Shown here piece after piece: positions 26,674 to 36,196 of a stretch of DNA of 64,000 bases. Under the pieces are notes generated by a model that was not told where the DNA came from, did no database searches, and worked only from the letters and a program-made list of their open reading frames with translations. The stretch spans positions 1-64,000 of the forward strand of contig JABGOQ010000092.1 in the NCBI GenBank assembly GCA_018645405.1, read 5' to 3'. Position 1 is the stretch's first letter. Every line of letters starts with the position of its first letter. The DNA is from Anaerolineae bacterium (GTDB lineage: Bacteria; Chloroflexota; Anaerolineae; Anaerolineales; Villigracilaceae). The translations under genes and the position numbers were made by a program.

Positions 26674-27429
26674 TCAAAGGCAGATGTATTGGTTTAAAAA
26701 AAGCCAACCCTTAACCTTCTTTTCCCAATCTGGAATCCACTTTACAAAATCTTCTCGCTGGGGCGCATTCGACATCCAAGATGTGTCTGGTTCACGAATA
26801 TCGAAACATTCTCGCACCGTCATCAAACGCGGCACAGAAACCGATTGTGGTTTCCCCCGCCCACTCGTCCAACGAATTTTGCGCGTTTCCGCCACATTTT
26901 CTGCCAACGCCAAAGTTTGTTCCACATCTCCGCGCAGGTAGGTTAAAACGGCATCATACTCGCCATCTTTCCACAACTTTGGGGCCATGCCGCCATTCAT
27001 ATCGTGCAAAATCTCCCCACTTTTCAAGGGCAATTCTTTCACCTTGCCCGCGATCCCCGCGCCTTTTAGGGCTTTGTCTAAACCTAAAAACCAGCCTTTT
27101 GTAAAAGTAACCAAGAGCATCAGGTCAACGTGGTTTAATGCCAACTTGCCACATTCTTCAAACATGCCGCTTTCTTCTGCCAAAAGTCTGAAATCAAATC
27201 CGCATCCGTTCCACGTTACAAAGGAATAGCCCGCCTCAGCGTATGCCATCAAATCGCGCACCATTTGTTGATTTTCTTCTTTCGAGAGATTCGGCACAGC
27301 TTGCCAAAACTTGACTTCATCATGGGCGACTGCCGCGCAACTAATACCGAGCGGGGAATGTTCAAATAGATTCCCTGAGAATTCAGGCAAGATTTTTGAA
27401 ATTTCGATATCGAATGAGATGAGTTTCAT
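26674..27429 (-). CDS. Predicted 3'-5' exonuclease, RNase H-like (DnaQ/DEDD-type) fold
   Basis: 251 residues. ISFDIEI near the N-terminus supplies the first DxE pair, FVTWNGCGFDFRLL matches Exo II, and LRGDVEQTLALAE fits an Exo III Asp. The family acts on 3' ends of nucleic acid. It differs from polymerase-linked DnaQ in length and has no partner gene. The ATG at 27429 follows AAAGGATT. About 73 nt of stem-rich sequence separates it from the amidinotransferase gene. Substrate unknown. Confidence 0.65.
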   Translation of the reverse strand: MKLISFDIEISKILPEFSGNLFEHSPLGISCAAVAHDEVKFWQAVPNLSKEENQQMVRDLMAYAEAGYSFVTWNGCGFDFRLLAEESGMFEECGKLALNHVDLMLLVTFTKGWFLGLDKALKGAGIAGKVKELPLKSGEILHDMNGGMAPKLWKDGEYDAVLTYLRGDVEQTLALAENVAETRKIRWTSGRGKPQSVSVPRLMTVRECFDIREPDTSWMSNAPQREDFVKWIPDWEKKVKGWLFLNQYICL

Positions 27430-27501
27430 TTGTAAATCCTTTTTGGGATGGAATAAGTGTAGCGCACGTGATTTTGGCTTGTTTCCCTTTGTAAATATCC
27501 T

Positions 27502-27882
27502 CTACCCTTCAACCTCTGCGATGCACTCGATCTCAACCAACGCATCAAGTGGGTTCTGTCGAATTGCAATCGTTGAGCGGGCAGGGCGATGCTCACCAAA
27601 GGCTTTGGCATAAACGCCGTTCATCCCTTGAAAATCATCCATAGATTTAAGAAAAACTGTCGTTTTGACGATGTTTTGAAGAGAAAGCCCTAAACCTTCG
27701 AGAATAATGTTTAAATTTTCTAAAACACGCTCTGTTTGCTCTTCAATTGTTGTACCGACTAACTTCATTGTTTCAGGGTCGAGGGGAGTCTGCCCAGAAC
27801 AGAAGATTAAATTTCCGCTTTGGGTAGCGTGGGCGTAAGGGCCGATCGCTTCTGGTGCGCCGTTGATAATGTGAACTTTCAT
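27502..27882 (-). CDS. RidA family reactive-intermediate deaminase
   Basis: 126 residues of the YjgF/YER057c/UK114 fold: GPYAHATQSGNLIFCSGQ, NIILEGLGLSLQNIVKTTVFL and the active-site Arg in HRPARSTIA, with the terminal Glu in LVEIECIA. RidA hydrolyses enamine/imine intermediates released by PLP enzymes such as threonine dehydratase. The ATG follows AAGGAGAAA. Monocistronic, between a predicted exonuclease and a dispersed palindrome. Confidence 0.93.
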   Translation of the reverse strand: MKVHIINGAPEAIGPYAHATQSGNLIFCSGQTPLDPETMKLVGTTIEEQTERVLENLNIILEGLGLSLQNIVKTTVFLKSMDDFQGMNGVYAKAFGEHRPARSTIAIRQNPLDALVEIECIAEVEG

Positions 27883-27963
27883 GATTTCTCCTTGTGGGTA
27901 TCAGCCCCTCTACTTTGTTGGGGAAGAGTGGAATAAGTAGTTTCTCAAAGTGTTGGTGGTATG

Positions 27964-28013
27964 CATATTGCGTAAAATGTATTTCGTAATGATTTTACGC
28001 AATACGTTTTACG
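27964..28013. repeat. Dispersed palindrome, family G copy 1
   Basis: ATTGCGTAAAAT and its complement flank TTCGTAATG-type centre. A close copy lies at 29965-30013, on the other side of the aldo/keto reductase and rnc genes. Confidence 0.75.
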
Positions 28014-28078
28014 AGAAAAATTTCTCAAATCTGCTTGCTTTGAAAAACGTTTAGATCTCGAGTTTGAGCAATTACGAA

Positions 28079-29005
28079 TTACTCCTTTATAAAAACTTCG
28101 CTGGCTTCGTCTAATGCCTCGACTTGGTCTTCGGTTAACTTCCAGCCGAGTGCGCCGGCATTGGCTTCAGCTTGTTTGGCATTCTTTGCGCCGGGGATGG
28201 GCATTGTGCCCTTGCAGATGAGCCAGTTGAGAGCAATTTGGGCATTTGACTTACCGCCCTGATCTTGCCCTATTTGGGTCATGAGATTAAGCAAGGGTGG
28301 GAGTTTGGGCAAAATCTTCGAGAAGCGTCTTCCGCGCATCCCTGGTGGGGGCGAAACGACTGTGTATTTGCCGGTCAGCAAGCCCATTGCCAAGGGCGAA
28401 TACGCAATCAGTCGAATGTCGAGTTCTTTGCATCGGGCGAGTAATCCGCTTTTTTCGGCACGACGATCCAAGAGATGATATTCCACTTGGTTAGAAGCCA
28501 AAGGAATATCGTGCCGCGCGAGGGCAGAGTAGGCTTGGAGCATCTGGCTTTCGGAATAATTGGAAACACCGACCGTGCGTGTAAGACCTTCAGTGACCGC
28601 CAGAGCGAGTTCATTCATCCACGTTTCGATTGAGATGGGGGGAATGGGCCAATGAATTTGATAGAGATCAACGGCTTCCACATCGAGGCGTTCGAGGCTG
28701 TGACGTAGAGAGCGCAAGAGTGCTTGTTTGCGAAGTCGCCATGGGTAAGGCATAAATTTTGTGGCAAGAAGCACGGGGTCTTCTGTATTTTTGAGAAATT
28801 TGCCAATCAGTCTTTCTGAGCGTCCACGCCCGTAGACTTCGGCGGTATCAACGAGGTGCACGCCTTTCTCCAGTGAGATGTCGAATGCACCGCGTACGTC
28901 TTCGTCTGTGTAGCTGCCCCCGTAATTCCAGATAACGCGATCTCCCCAAGCCCAAGCCCCTACCCCCATTTCTGTTGCGTGCAAGAAGCGTGTAGAAGTT
29001 TCCAT
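28079..29005 (-). CDS. Aldo/keto reductase
   Basis: 308 residues of the AKR TIM-barrel fold. The catalytic tetrad is visible: Asp in LVDTAEVYG, Tyr in the same motif, Lys in LLATKFMPYP and His in YQIHWP. NADPH-binding IPGAK is near the C-terminus. Substrate unknown. The closest paralogue in the window is 58726-59709, but sequence similarity is only family-level. ATG preceded by GGAGGGAT. Monocistronic. Confidence 0.9.
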   Translation of the reverse strand: METSTRFLHATEMGVGAWAWGDRVIWNYGGSYTDEDVRGAFDISLEKGVHLVDTAEVYGRGRSERLIGKFLKNTEDPVLLATKFMPYPWRLRKQALLRSLRHSLERLDVEAVDLYQIHWPIPPISIETWMNELALAVTEGLTRTVGVSNYSESQMLQAYSALARHDIPLASNQVEYHLLDRRAEKSGLLARCKELDIRLIAYSPLAMGLLTGKYTVVSPPPGMRGRRFSKILPKLPPLLNLMTQIGQDQGGKSNAQIALNWLICKGTMPIPGAKNAKQAEANAGALGWKLTEDQVEALDEASEVFIKE

Positions 29006-29181
29006 GATCCCTCCGAAGGATTTAGATTCGCTCCATTTTACTGTTTTTTTTGTTTTTGTGAAGAGGAATGTCGAAAGGTGAAAAATAATATCTGCTCTTA
29101 AATTATCTTACTCTTGCTTGAGGGGTAGTCATAGATTGCAATTCACGATAAAATCGGGGAACTTATTCACTATAGGAACTA

Positions 29182-29243
29182 ATGGACCGCGAGCAACTAA
29201 ATCTTTGGTGGTTGGCGCTCCCTGAGTTCTGGGAGGCTCTATT
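29182..29243 (+). promoter_or_regulatory. rnc leader with Shine-Dalgarno-sequestering hairpin and short upstream ORF start
   Basis: CTCCC (29218-29222) can pair with GGGAG (29231-29235), which is the rnc ribosome site. An ATG at 29182, itself preceded by TAGGAAC, opens a Trp-rich out-of-frame reading that runs through the hairpin and past the rnc start. Its translation could open the site. The rest of 29006-29181 shows no gene. Confidence 0.4.
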
Positions 29244-29954
29244 ATGTCCAAACCTGCTGGGATGGAATCCCCGCTTGAATTGGCAAAGCGTTTGTCTTTG
29301 CCCTTTCTCGACAACCCCTATCAACTCACCCGTGCCTTAACGCATACATCTTATCTTAATGAACATAGCGAAGTTCTAGACGATAATGAACGGCTCGAAT
29401 TTTTAGGCGATGCTGTTTTAGATTTTGTCGTTGGAGCGTGGCTTTTTGAACATTGCCCAGAAATGCGTGAGGGGGAATTAACAAAAGCACGCTCTGCTTT
29501 AGTTCGAACAGAAGCCCTTGCAAAATTTGCTCGTCATCTTGATCTTGGCCGCGCTATGCGGCTTGGTAAAGGTGAAAAACGAACTGGTGGTTCAAAACGA
29601 GATGCCCTTCTCTGTGGAACATTTGAAGCCCTCATCGGCGCGATATACCAAAAAGAAAATCTTGATGCGGTGAAGGAATTCTTCTTTCCCATGCTAGACA
29701 CTTTTGGAGATGAGATTATCAACGGAACGCCTTTGAGTGATAGTAAAAGTACACTTCAAGAATGGACTCAGGCACAGAAGATGGGCATCCCGCGTTATGA
29801 GACTGTCGCTGAACGTGGCCCCGACCATGCCAAGATATTCGACGTTGAGACGCATCTCAACGGGAAAATTTATGGAAAGGGGAGTGGACAAAGCAAAAGA
29901 GTCGCCACCCAACTTGCCGCAAAAGAAACTTTGAAGATACTCGGGGTGGAGTAG
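29244..29954 (+). CDS. rnc: Ribonuclease III
   Basis: 236 residues. The RNase III signature NERLEFLGDAVLDFVVGAWLF (catalytic Glu/Asp) is followed by a C-terminal double-stranded RNA-binding domain (~160-235; GKIYGKGSGQSKRVATQLAAKETL). It cleaves double-stranded RNA in rRNA processing and regulation. The start at 29244 has GGGAGG eight bases upstream, part of a small hairpin, and the family is often autoregulated through leader structure. Upstream of smc, as in many bacteria, with a family-G repeat between. Confidence 0.95.
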   Translation: MSKPAGMESPLELAKRLSLPFLDNPYQLTRALTHTSYLNEHSEVLDDNERLEFLGDAVLDFVVGAWLFEHCPEMREGELTKARSALVRTEALAKFARHLDLGRAMRLGKGEKRTGGSKRDALLCGTFEALIGAIYQKENLDAVKEFFFPMLDTFGDEIINGTPLSDSKSTLQEWTQAQKMGIPRYETVAERGPDHAKIFDVETHLNGKIYGKGSGQSKRVATQLAAKETLKILGVE

Positions 29955-29964
29955 TATTCAGGAG

Positions 29965-30013
29965 CGTATTGCGTAAAACGTATTCCGTAATCATTTTACA
30001 CAATACGTTTTGG
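29965..30013. repeat. Dispersed palindrome, family G copy 2
   Basis: CGTATTGCGTAAAA and near-complement TTTTACACAATACG bound the unit. It matches 27964-28013 through TATTnCGTAATnATTTTAC. It sits between rnc and smc and is followed by a TTCAACCTGCAACTTTAAAC repeat piece. Confidence 0.75.
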
Positions 30014-30074
30014 AAGAAGAATTTTCACCTTGACCAAAACTTTTCAACCTGCAACTTTAAACTAAACAAAACCT

Positions 30075-33000
30075 ATGCCCTTAAGACTAAAAGCACTCGA
30101 CTTACAAGGATACAAAACCTTCGCCGCGAAAACAGATTTTGAATTCGCCGAAGGAATTACCGCTATCGTTGGGCCCAACGGCTCAGGAAAATCAAATATC
30201 GCCGATGCTCTGCGTTGGGTTTTGGGAGAACAATCCCATAGCCTGATGCGCGCCAAAAAGACCGAAGATATGATTTTTTCTGGCTCTGAACAACGCGCCC
30301 GCGCCGGGATGGCAAGCGCAACGATCACCTTTGATAATGCCGACAATTGGCTTCCCGTTGATTTTAGCGAAGTTGCTTTAGAGAGACGTGCCTACAGAGA
30401 TAGCGGAAACGAATATAGACTAAATAGTCAACGCGTCCGTTTGATGGATGTGAACGAACTCCTTGCTCAATCGGGATTAAGTGAGCGGACTTACACCATT
30501 CTCGGGCAGGGACTTGTAGATGCCTCCCTCGCGCTAAAAGCGGATGATCGTAGACGCCTCTTTGAAGAAGCGGCGGGAATTGGTCTCTACCGCGGTCGGC
30601 GGGATGATGCTTTGCGTCGTCTCGAAAAAACCGAGCGCAATCTCGAACGCGTTTTAGATGTGATGACCGAATTAACCCCCCTTATCCGCAGGTTGGGGCG
30701 GCAGGCAAAAAAGGCGAGCGAATATACACAAGTCCAAGCCGATCTCCAAGTTTTGTTGCGCGATTGGTATGGATATCACTGGAAACGTGCTCAAAAAGAT
30801 TTAAAAGAAGCGCGTACTGCTTTTCGTCAGCAAGATTCTAAATTGCGTGAAACGCATAGTACTCATGAAGAGCAATTTCACGAATTTACTGCTTTCCGAA
30901 AAAGAATTCAGGAATTACGCGCTCAACTTAGCGCGTGGCATCGCGAATCATCCGAATTGCATAATCAGCGTGAGACAAGCAGTCGAGAATTAGCTGTATT
31001 AGATGAACGCCGCCGTTCTTTAGAGACCAGTCAACAGAGCATTTTAGTAGAGAGAGAGCGCAGTCAAGATGAATTGCGTATAGCCAGAGAGCGATTGAGT
31101 ACAGCTGAAAAAGAACGCCTTCGCCTCAAAAATGAAGACGAAGAAGCCCGCACTGAAATCGAAACGGCAGAAAAGGCACTCTTAACTCGCCGCACAGAGC
31201 GAGCAGAAGCTGAAAAAGAATTGCGCGAAGCGCAACAGAAAATCAATCAATTAAGCGGAAAAGGTGCGCAGTTACAAGCACACCTTGATAGCCTTGAAAA
31301 ACGCATCGCGGCGCAACAAGAAAAAATTGCCGCAAATGAAGACGCGGTCAAAAAAGCTGAAGAAAAAGCCGCTCAGGTTGAAAAAGAAGCTGAGCGTGCG
31401 AAGAAAACGCATACCAAAGCAGAAGAGACGCATGAAAAAGCAAAGTCTGCTTTTGCGGCGCAAGAAGAAAAAGTGGCCCAGCTAGAGAAAAATCTTCGAG
31501 ATTTACGCCAGAAAGAATCTCAGCGAGATGCCACAAAAACAAAACTTAAAACTCAACTAGAAGTACTTGAGCAGGCTGAAAAATCTTTTTCAGGCTATGC
31601 AGATGGAGCGCGCTTTCTGCTCGAAGCAGCGCGGAAATCTCAGCTCAAAGAGTCGTGGGGTGCGCTCAGTGCCGCCCTCGATGTGCCTGCCGAAATCGAA
31701 GCCGCGATTGCCGCCGCGTTGGGCGAATATGTTGATGCTATTTTGCTTGAAAGTGGGGGTGATGCCGAAGATGCCCTGCGCCTGCTCGAAAATGGTAAGG
31801 CTGGGCGGGCGGCAATTTTGCCTCTTGCGTGGCTCGCGAACACCAAAGCCCTTAATGCCCCCAAGGATGCAAATTGTCTTGGCATCGCATCGCAGATGCT
31901 TACTGCGCCCGCGGGTTTGCAGAAAGCGGTCGATTTATTGCTCGGGCAAACCATCATCGTCAAAGATCGTGAAACTGCGCGGCGTTTATTGGATGGATTA
32001 GATGGACGCGCGCGTGCCGTTACCTTGCGTGGGGAGGTCTTCCGAGCAGATGGCTTGATTTTAGCTGGGGGGGCGAATCGCGCGGGGACTTTGGGCAGGT
32101 CGCGCCAACGCCGAGAGTTGGGTGCGTCCCTGAGCGGTATTTCTGCACGTTTGGCTGAGTTGGCAAAGGAAATTTCTAGCGTTTCATCCGAGTTGGATAC
32201 TGCGAAACGTGAAGCCACAGCAATGCAGGCGGCGATGCGTGATGCACGCACTAAACTTGAAGAGACGCGCAAAGTTGATCAAAAAATCTCGCTTGAAGCC
32301 GAATCCAGCCGCCGACGGGCAGAATGGCAGACCAACCAACGTGACCAACTTCAGGTCGAGTTCGAACGTGCGGAAACTGATAGAAAAGAATCTGCTCAAG
32401 CGCGTTCAGAAGCCGAAGAACAAGAAAAAAGCCTAAAGACGCGCATCCGCAATTTATCCGAAAAATTAGCCGAGCTTTCTTTAGAAGAACTTCAAAATAA
32501 AACGACTTATTGGCGAACCCGAGTGGCAGTTTCAGAGCGAGCTTTGAGCGACGCAAAGGCGCGATTTGCTGAACGTGAGCAGGCTGTAGCGCGCTTGAAT
32601 GTTGGTAAAGAAAGTTTGGAAAAACGAAAATTAGAAACTGATAATGCCTTGCAAAAACTGGATACACAAAAGGGAAACTCTCGCGAAAATGAGAGCGGAT
32701 TGAATAAAAAATTGACTCTTTTGCAAGATAAAATTGGACCTGCCGAAAAGGAATTATCGGCGGCCGAAGCACAGGAAGAAAAACAGCGCGCAGAGGAAAG
32801 TGACGCGACGCGTTTGATGACGAGCGTTGAGCGTTTGCACGGACAAATGCAATTGGACGTGACCCGTCGAGAAGAGACTCTGGAGCGTTTGCGCCAACAA
32901 ATTGAAGATGATTTTGGTTTGGTGAGTTTTTCTTATGAGGAGGGCGAAACAGGGAATGTGCCTTTGCCTTTTGACGGGATGGTAGAGCAATTATCGGAGA

Positions 33001-33686
33001 TTGAGGAGATTTCACCCGATTTAGAACGGGAAGTGAAACAGCAACGTAACCGTTTGCGCCGCATGGGACCAGTGAACCCCGAAGCACAAAAAGAGTTTGA
33101 GAAAGAAAGCGAACGCCACCAATTTATGGAACAGCAAATTGCCGATTTGAATAAAGCCAAAGCAGATTTACGTGAGGTGATCCGTGAATTGGATGATTTG
33201 ACTGAACAGGCTTTTGTGAAAACTTTCAAGGTTGTGGCGGTGGAATTTACGAAAATTTTTATCCGCTTATTTGGTGGCGGCTCGGCAAAATTGAGTTTAA
33301 CCGATCCCGATAATTTGGTTGAAACTGGTATCGAAATTGAAGCCCGTTTGCCTGGTAGACGTGAGCAGAGTTTGGGTTTGCTCTCTGGTGGTGAACGTAG
33401 TCTGACTGCGATTGCTCTTGTTTTTGCGCTACTGCGCGTTTCCCCAACCCCTGTTTGTGTGATGGACGAAGTGGACGCGATGCTGGATGAAGCTAATGTA
33501 GGACGTTTTAGAGATATGCTGGTTGAGTTGAGCAAGGATGTGCAATTTATCGTGATTACGCATAATCGTAACACCGTCCAAGCCGCAGATGTGATTTATG
33601 GCGTAACGATGGGGCGCGATTCGACCAGTCAGATTATTAGTTTGAAGTTGGATGAAGTAAGCGATGAGATGTTAGGGGTGCGGTAG
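30075..33686 (+). CDS. smc: Chromosome segregation ATPase SMC
   Basis: 1203 residues with complete SMC order: Walker A GPNGSGKSN (33-41), first coiled coil (~165-505), hinge (~510-650), second coiled coil (~660-1010), signature LSGGERSL (~1103) and Walker B VCVMDEVDAMLDEAN (~1127). SMC dimers compact and segregate the chromosome with ScpA and ScpB, which are not in the window. No ribosome site is seen; the preceding sequence is a dispersed repeat. A perfect terminator follows at 33736. Confidence 0.97.
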   Translation: MPLRLKALDLQGYKTFAAKTDFEFAEGITAIVGPNGSGKSNIADALRWVLGEQSHSLMRAKKTEDMIFSGSEQRARAGMASATITFDNADNWLPVDFSEVALERRAYRDSGNEYRLNSQRVRLMDVNELLAQSGLSERTYTILGQGLVDASLALKADDRRRLFEEAAGIGLYRGRRDDALRRLEKTERNLERVLDVMTELTPLIRRLGRQAKKASEYTQVQADLQVLLRDWYGYHWKRAQKDLKEARTAFRQQDSKLRETHSTHEEQFHEFTAFRKRIQELRAQLSAWHRESSELHNQRETSSRELAVLDERRRSLETSQQSILVERERSQDELRIARERLSTAEKERLRLKNEDEEARTEIETAEKALLTRRTERAEAEKELREAQQKINQLSGKGAQLQAHLDSLEKRIAAQQEKIAANEDAVKKAEEKAAQVEKEAERAKKTHTKAEETHEKAKSAFAAQEEKVAQLEKNLRDLRQKESQRDATKTKLKTQLEVLEQAEKSFSGYADGARFLLEAARKSQLKESWGALSAALDVPAEIEAAIAAALGEYVDAILLESGGDAEDALRLLENGKAGRAAILPLAWLANTKALNAPKDANCLGIASQMLTAPAGLQKAVDLLLGQTIIVKDRETARRLLDGLDGRARAVTLRGEVFRADGLILAGGANRAGTLGRSRQRRELGASLSGISARLAELAKEISSVSSELDTAKREATAMQAAMRDARTKLEETRKVDQKISLEAESSRRRAEWQTNQRDQLQVEFERAETDRKESAQARSEAEEQEKSLKTRIRNLSEKLAELSLEELQNKTTYWRTRVAVSERALSDAKARFAEREQAVARLNVGKESLEKRKLETDNALQKLDTQKGNSRENESGLNKKLTLLQDKIGPAEKELSAAEAQEEKQRAEESDATRLMTSVERLHGQMQLDVTRREETLERLRQQIEDDFGLVSFSYEEGETGNVPLPFDGMVEQLSEIEEISPDLEREVKQQRNRLRRMGPVNPEAQKEFEKESERHQFMEQQIADLNKAKADLREVIRELDDLTEQAFVKTFKVVAVEFTKIFIRLFGGGSAKLSLTDPDNLVETGIEIEARLPGRREQSLGLLSGGERSLTAIALVFALLRVSPTPVCVMDEVDAMLDEANVGRFRDMLVELSKDVQFIVITHNRNTVQAADVIYGVTMGRDSTSQIISLKLDEVSDEMLGVR

Positions 33687-33735
33687 CCAGTGTTCAGTTT
33701 TCCGTAATCAATATGACAATATCGACATATTAATA

Positions 33736-33777
33736 AAAAAGCCCCCGTTTTCTTTATGAAGAAAACGGGGGCTTTTT
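33736..33777. terminator. Bidirectional terminator between smc and the foldase gene
   Basis: A perfect 19-bp stem (AAAAAGCCCCCGTTTTCTT and complement) with a 4-nt loop, between convergent genes. Confidence 0.93.
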
Positions 33778-33801
33778 GTTTTACTGATTACTGGATACTA
33801 C

Positions 33802-35109
33802 TTACTGATTCGGTTGTACAGGTGCTTGTTGTCCACCATAAATTTCAGCTAAAACCTGTTGTAGATCAGGGTCTGTGGGGACATTATTTGCCCAAATTTC
33901 AAAGGTTTCGATGGTGTACTCTTCGCGCACTTCTGCCAGCCATTCCTGGAAGGCAAGATCACGCGCACGCTGATAGGTGTTTTCGTCGAGGGGGCGGTTT
34001 TCTCGTCCCAGCAATTGGATAACGTGGAAGCCAAAATCGCTTTCTACAACTTCACTGATTTCACCAAGTTCGAGCGCGAAAGCTGCATTTGCAAAGGGTT
34101 CTACCATCATCTCTTTTGTAAACCAGCCAAGATCACCGGCGTTGAATTCTGCGCTAGGGTCAACAGATGCTTCTGCTGCAACTACGCTGAAATTTTCGCC
34201 TGCGAGGAGACGTTCTCGGACGATGGCGGCAAGAGCTGCATCGTCTAATAAAATATGGCGCGCCCAAATATATTCGCTTTCATGTGGCAGGTCAGCCGTA
34301 ATCTCATCGTAGAGTTTGGCATAATAAAGGCGCGATTCAAAAAGGAAACGGAAATCTTCTTCAGCTAAGCCAAAATCCTCGTAAAGGGGCAAAGTATCTT
34401 TATATGCCTGTTCATAGCCCTCGAGGGTGTAGGGAGTTGCCGTTGGTGCGGGGATGTCTACAGTAGGGATCGCTTCTACCGTTGGCTCTGCTGTTGGTTC
34501 GACCTCTTCTGCTTGAGTTGCGGTTGGGGCGGGGGTAGATGTGGCGGATTCGGTCGGTGTTGGGGTAATGGTAACAAGTTCAAGTTGTTCGGGCGAGAGC
34601 GTCGAATATTCCAAGACAAAGGGTGTTGCTGTTGCAGGTGGAACTGGCGTCCCCTCAGGGAAGTAGTTTAGAAAGGCACGTAGCTCATTTTCAACATCTT
34701 CTTCCGAGACAGTGATTCCGTAATTTGCGGCTTCATACTTATAGATCAATTCGTTGATCATTGTCTCAAGAACATCCTGACCAATTTGCAGCGGTTGGGT
34801 TAAGCGTGTTTCAATCGGTTGAAGCTGTGACCCAACATCCATGCCGTATTGTGCTAATTGGGCATATTGGAGATATTGATTGATCAGATTTTCGCGGTCT
34901 AGACGAACCCGAGCTTCAAATTGGGAGATGGTAATTTTTTCATCATCGACCGTTGCAACCGCCTTCTGTTCTTGGAGAATGGTTTCATTTATATATCCAT
35001 AACCAATTAAAAGAACGATAACGAGAACAACACCTATGGCAATATTGCGGACAAGAGCAGCTTGTTTTTCTTCACGCTCTCTTCGTGCAACAAATTTGTT
35101 TTTTGACAT
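33802..35109 (-). CDS. Membrane-anchored parvulin-type peptidyl-prolyl isomerase (PrsA/SurA-like foldase)
   Basis: 435 residues. A basic N-terminus and one transmembrane helix (~24-42) anchor it outside the membrane. A SurA-N-like chaperone region follows, interrupted by a Pro/Thr-rich linker (~150-215; TPTPTESATSTPAPTATQ type), then a parvulin domain (~275-390) with ARHILL, GDLGWF and FGFHVIQLLG. It should assist folding of exported proteins. The linker is variable in relatives. Good terminator at 35125-35160 separates it from rpsR, so it has its own transcript. Confidence 0.88.
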   Translation of the reverse strand: MSKNKFVARREREEKQAALVRNIAIGVVLVIVLLIGYGYINETILQEQKAVATVDDEKITISQFEARVRLDRENLINQYLQYAQLAQYGMDVGSQLQPIETRLTQPLQIGQDVLETMINELIYKYEAANYGITVSEEDVENELRAFLNYFPEGTPVPPATATPFVLEYSTLSPEQLELVTITPTPTESATSTPAPTATQAEEVEPTAEPTVEAIPTVDIPAPTATPYTLEGYEQAYKDTLPLYEDFGLAEEDFRFLFESRLYYAKLYDEITADLPHESEYIWARHILLDDAALAAIVRERLLAGENFSVVAAEASVDPSAEFNAGDLGWFTKEMMVEPFANAAFALELGEISEVVESDFGFHVIQLLGRENRPLDENTYQRARDLAFQEWLAEVREEYTIETFEIWANNVPTDPDLQQVLAEIYGGQQAPVQPNQ

Positions 35110-35124
35110 AATTTACCTTAAAAA

Positions 35125-35160
35125 AAGAAAAGGGGCATGGGATGAACCATGCCCTTTTTT
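35125..35160 (-). terminator. Terminator of the rpsF-ssb-rpsR operon
   Basis: GGGCATGG/CCATGCCC with a 6-nt loop, flanked by A-rich and T-rich tracts. Confidence 0.85.
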
Positions 35161-35171
35161 GTGATAGTGGT

Positions 35172-35444
35172 TTAGCGGCCCTCTTCCCAATATTTGCCTG
35201 TATAAGGCAATAATGCGATGTGGCGAGAGCGTTTGATTTCTCGGGCAAGTGAGCGCTGATGACGAGCGCAGGTGCCTGTTTGACGACGAGGGCGAATTTT
35301 GCCATCCTCGGTGATTAATCGGCGCAACAAGTCTGTATTCTTATAGTCGAGATCGACATTTTTATCAGTGCAAAACTGACAGACCTTGGGGCGCGAAAAA
35401 AAGCGAGGGCGTCGCTTAAAAGAACTTTTTTTATATGCGGACAT
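35172..35444 (-). CDS. rpsR: 30S ribosomal protein S18 (zinc-binding type)
   Basis: 90 residues from the ATG at 35444, with TTGGAG upstream; a TTG four codons earlier is part of that site. Core motif [21 protein letters not shown] region and [16 protein letters not shown] are typical. The cysteines in VCQFC and TCARHQ are retained, so this is the C+ form that can bind zinc. Third gene of the classic rpsF-ssb-rpsR operon. Confidence 0.97.
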   Translation of the reverse strand: MSAYKKSSFKRRPRFFSRPKVCQFCTDKNVDLDYKNTDLLRRLITEDGKIRPRRQTGTCARHQRSLAREIKRSRHIALLPYTGKYWEEGR

Positions 35445-35466
35445 TGCTAACTCCAAGTAAATTTAA

Positions 35467-35877
35467 CTAAAACGGAAATTCGTCTTCTTCAATAGCAGGT
35501 GGGGTTTCTTCAGGAGCGTTATCATTGCTTTGGTCTTTGTCTCGTCGGTCGCTGAGCATGGTCATTTCGTTGGCAACCAATTCAACAGTGGTGCGTTGCT
35601 GACCTTCTTTATCTTCCCAGCGTCGGGTTTGAAGTCGTCCTTCAACATAAACCTGCTGTCCTTTGCTAAGAAACTTTTTGCAAATTTCAGCAAGGTTTCC
35701 CCAAGCAACAACTTTGAACCACTCAGTTTCTGAGCGACGTTCGCCGCTGGAGCTATTCCAGGATCGACTGACTGCGACAGAGAAAGTTACCACCGGGCGA
35801 CCAGAGGGAGTATATCTCATCTCTGGATCACGACCAAGATGACCGATGATCATAACTTTGTTCAAACCTCGACTCAT
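35467..35877 (-). CDS. ssb: Single-stranded DNA-binding protein
   Basis: 136 residues: OB-fold (~5-105; NKVMIIGHLGRDPEMRYTPSG, WFKVVAWGNLAEICKKFL, YVEGRLQTRRWED) and a short linker ending in the acidic partner-binding tail EEDEFPF. It coats single-stranded DNA in replication, repair and recombination. Sits between S6 and S18 as in many bacteria; ATG preceded by AAGGAG. Confidence 0.97.
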   Translation of the reverse strand: MSRGLNKVMIIGHLGRDPEMRYTPSGRPVVTFSVAVSRSWNSSSGERRSETEWFKVVAWGNLAEICKKFLSKGQQVYVEGRLQTRRWEDKEGQQRTTVELVANEMTMLSDRRDKDQSNDNAPEETPPAIEEDEFPF

Positions 35878-35911
35878 GAGAAACTCCTTATTCTAAAAAA
35901 ATCCAATAAGC

Positions 35912-36196
35912 TTAGTTGACGAGTACGAACATATAACGCATAACAGGCTCAAGAAGACGCAATTTGCGTTCCATTTCTGTTATTGTAGCGGGGAGCATAC
36001 TGGCATGGATCAAAAAATATTGACCTTCAAGTTGTTTGCGGATCATATAAGCCATCTTACGACGACCCCAATTATCCACTTTCTCAACCTTGCCATCTGA
36101 TTCGGTGATCCAACCTTTGATTTTTTCGAGAGCCTCGTTAAAAGCAGTCTCATCCAAATCAGGATGGAGTATGCAAGTTAATTCATAATTACGCAT
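35912..36196 (-). CDS. rpsF: 30S ribosomal protein S6
   Basis: 94 residues starting MRNYELTCILHPDLDE, with the NWGRRKMAYMIRKQLEGQYFL core. S6 binds S18 in the small subunit. ATG at 36196 follows AAGGAGG. First gene of the operon, behind a ~100-nt leader. Confidence 0.96.
   Translation of the reverse strand: MRNYELTCILHPDLDETAFNEALEKIKGWITESDGKVEKVDNWGRRKMAYMIRKQLEGQYFLIHASMLPATITEMERKLRLLEPVMRYMFVLVN

Noticed and set aside
32251-33087. 278-codon reading opposite smc
   Set aside because: It lies on the antisense strand of the SMC coiled coil, where codon bias creates long open frames; no ribosome site or protein-like motif.
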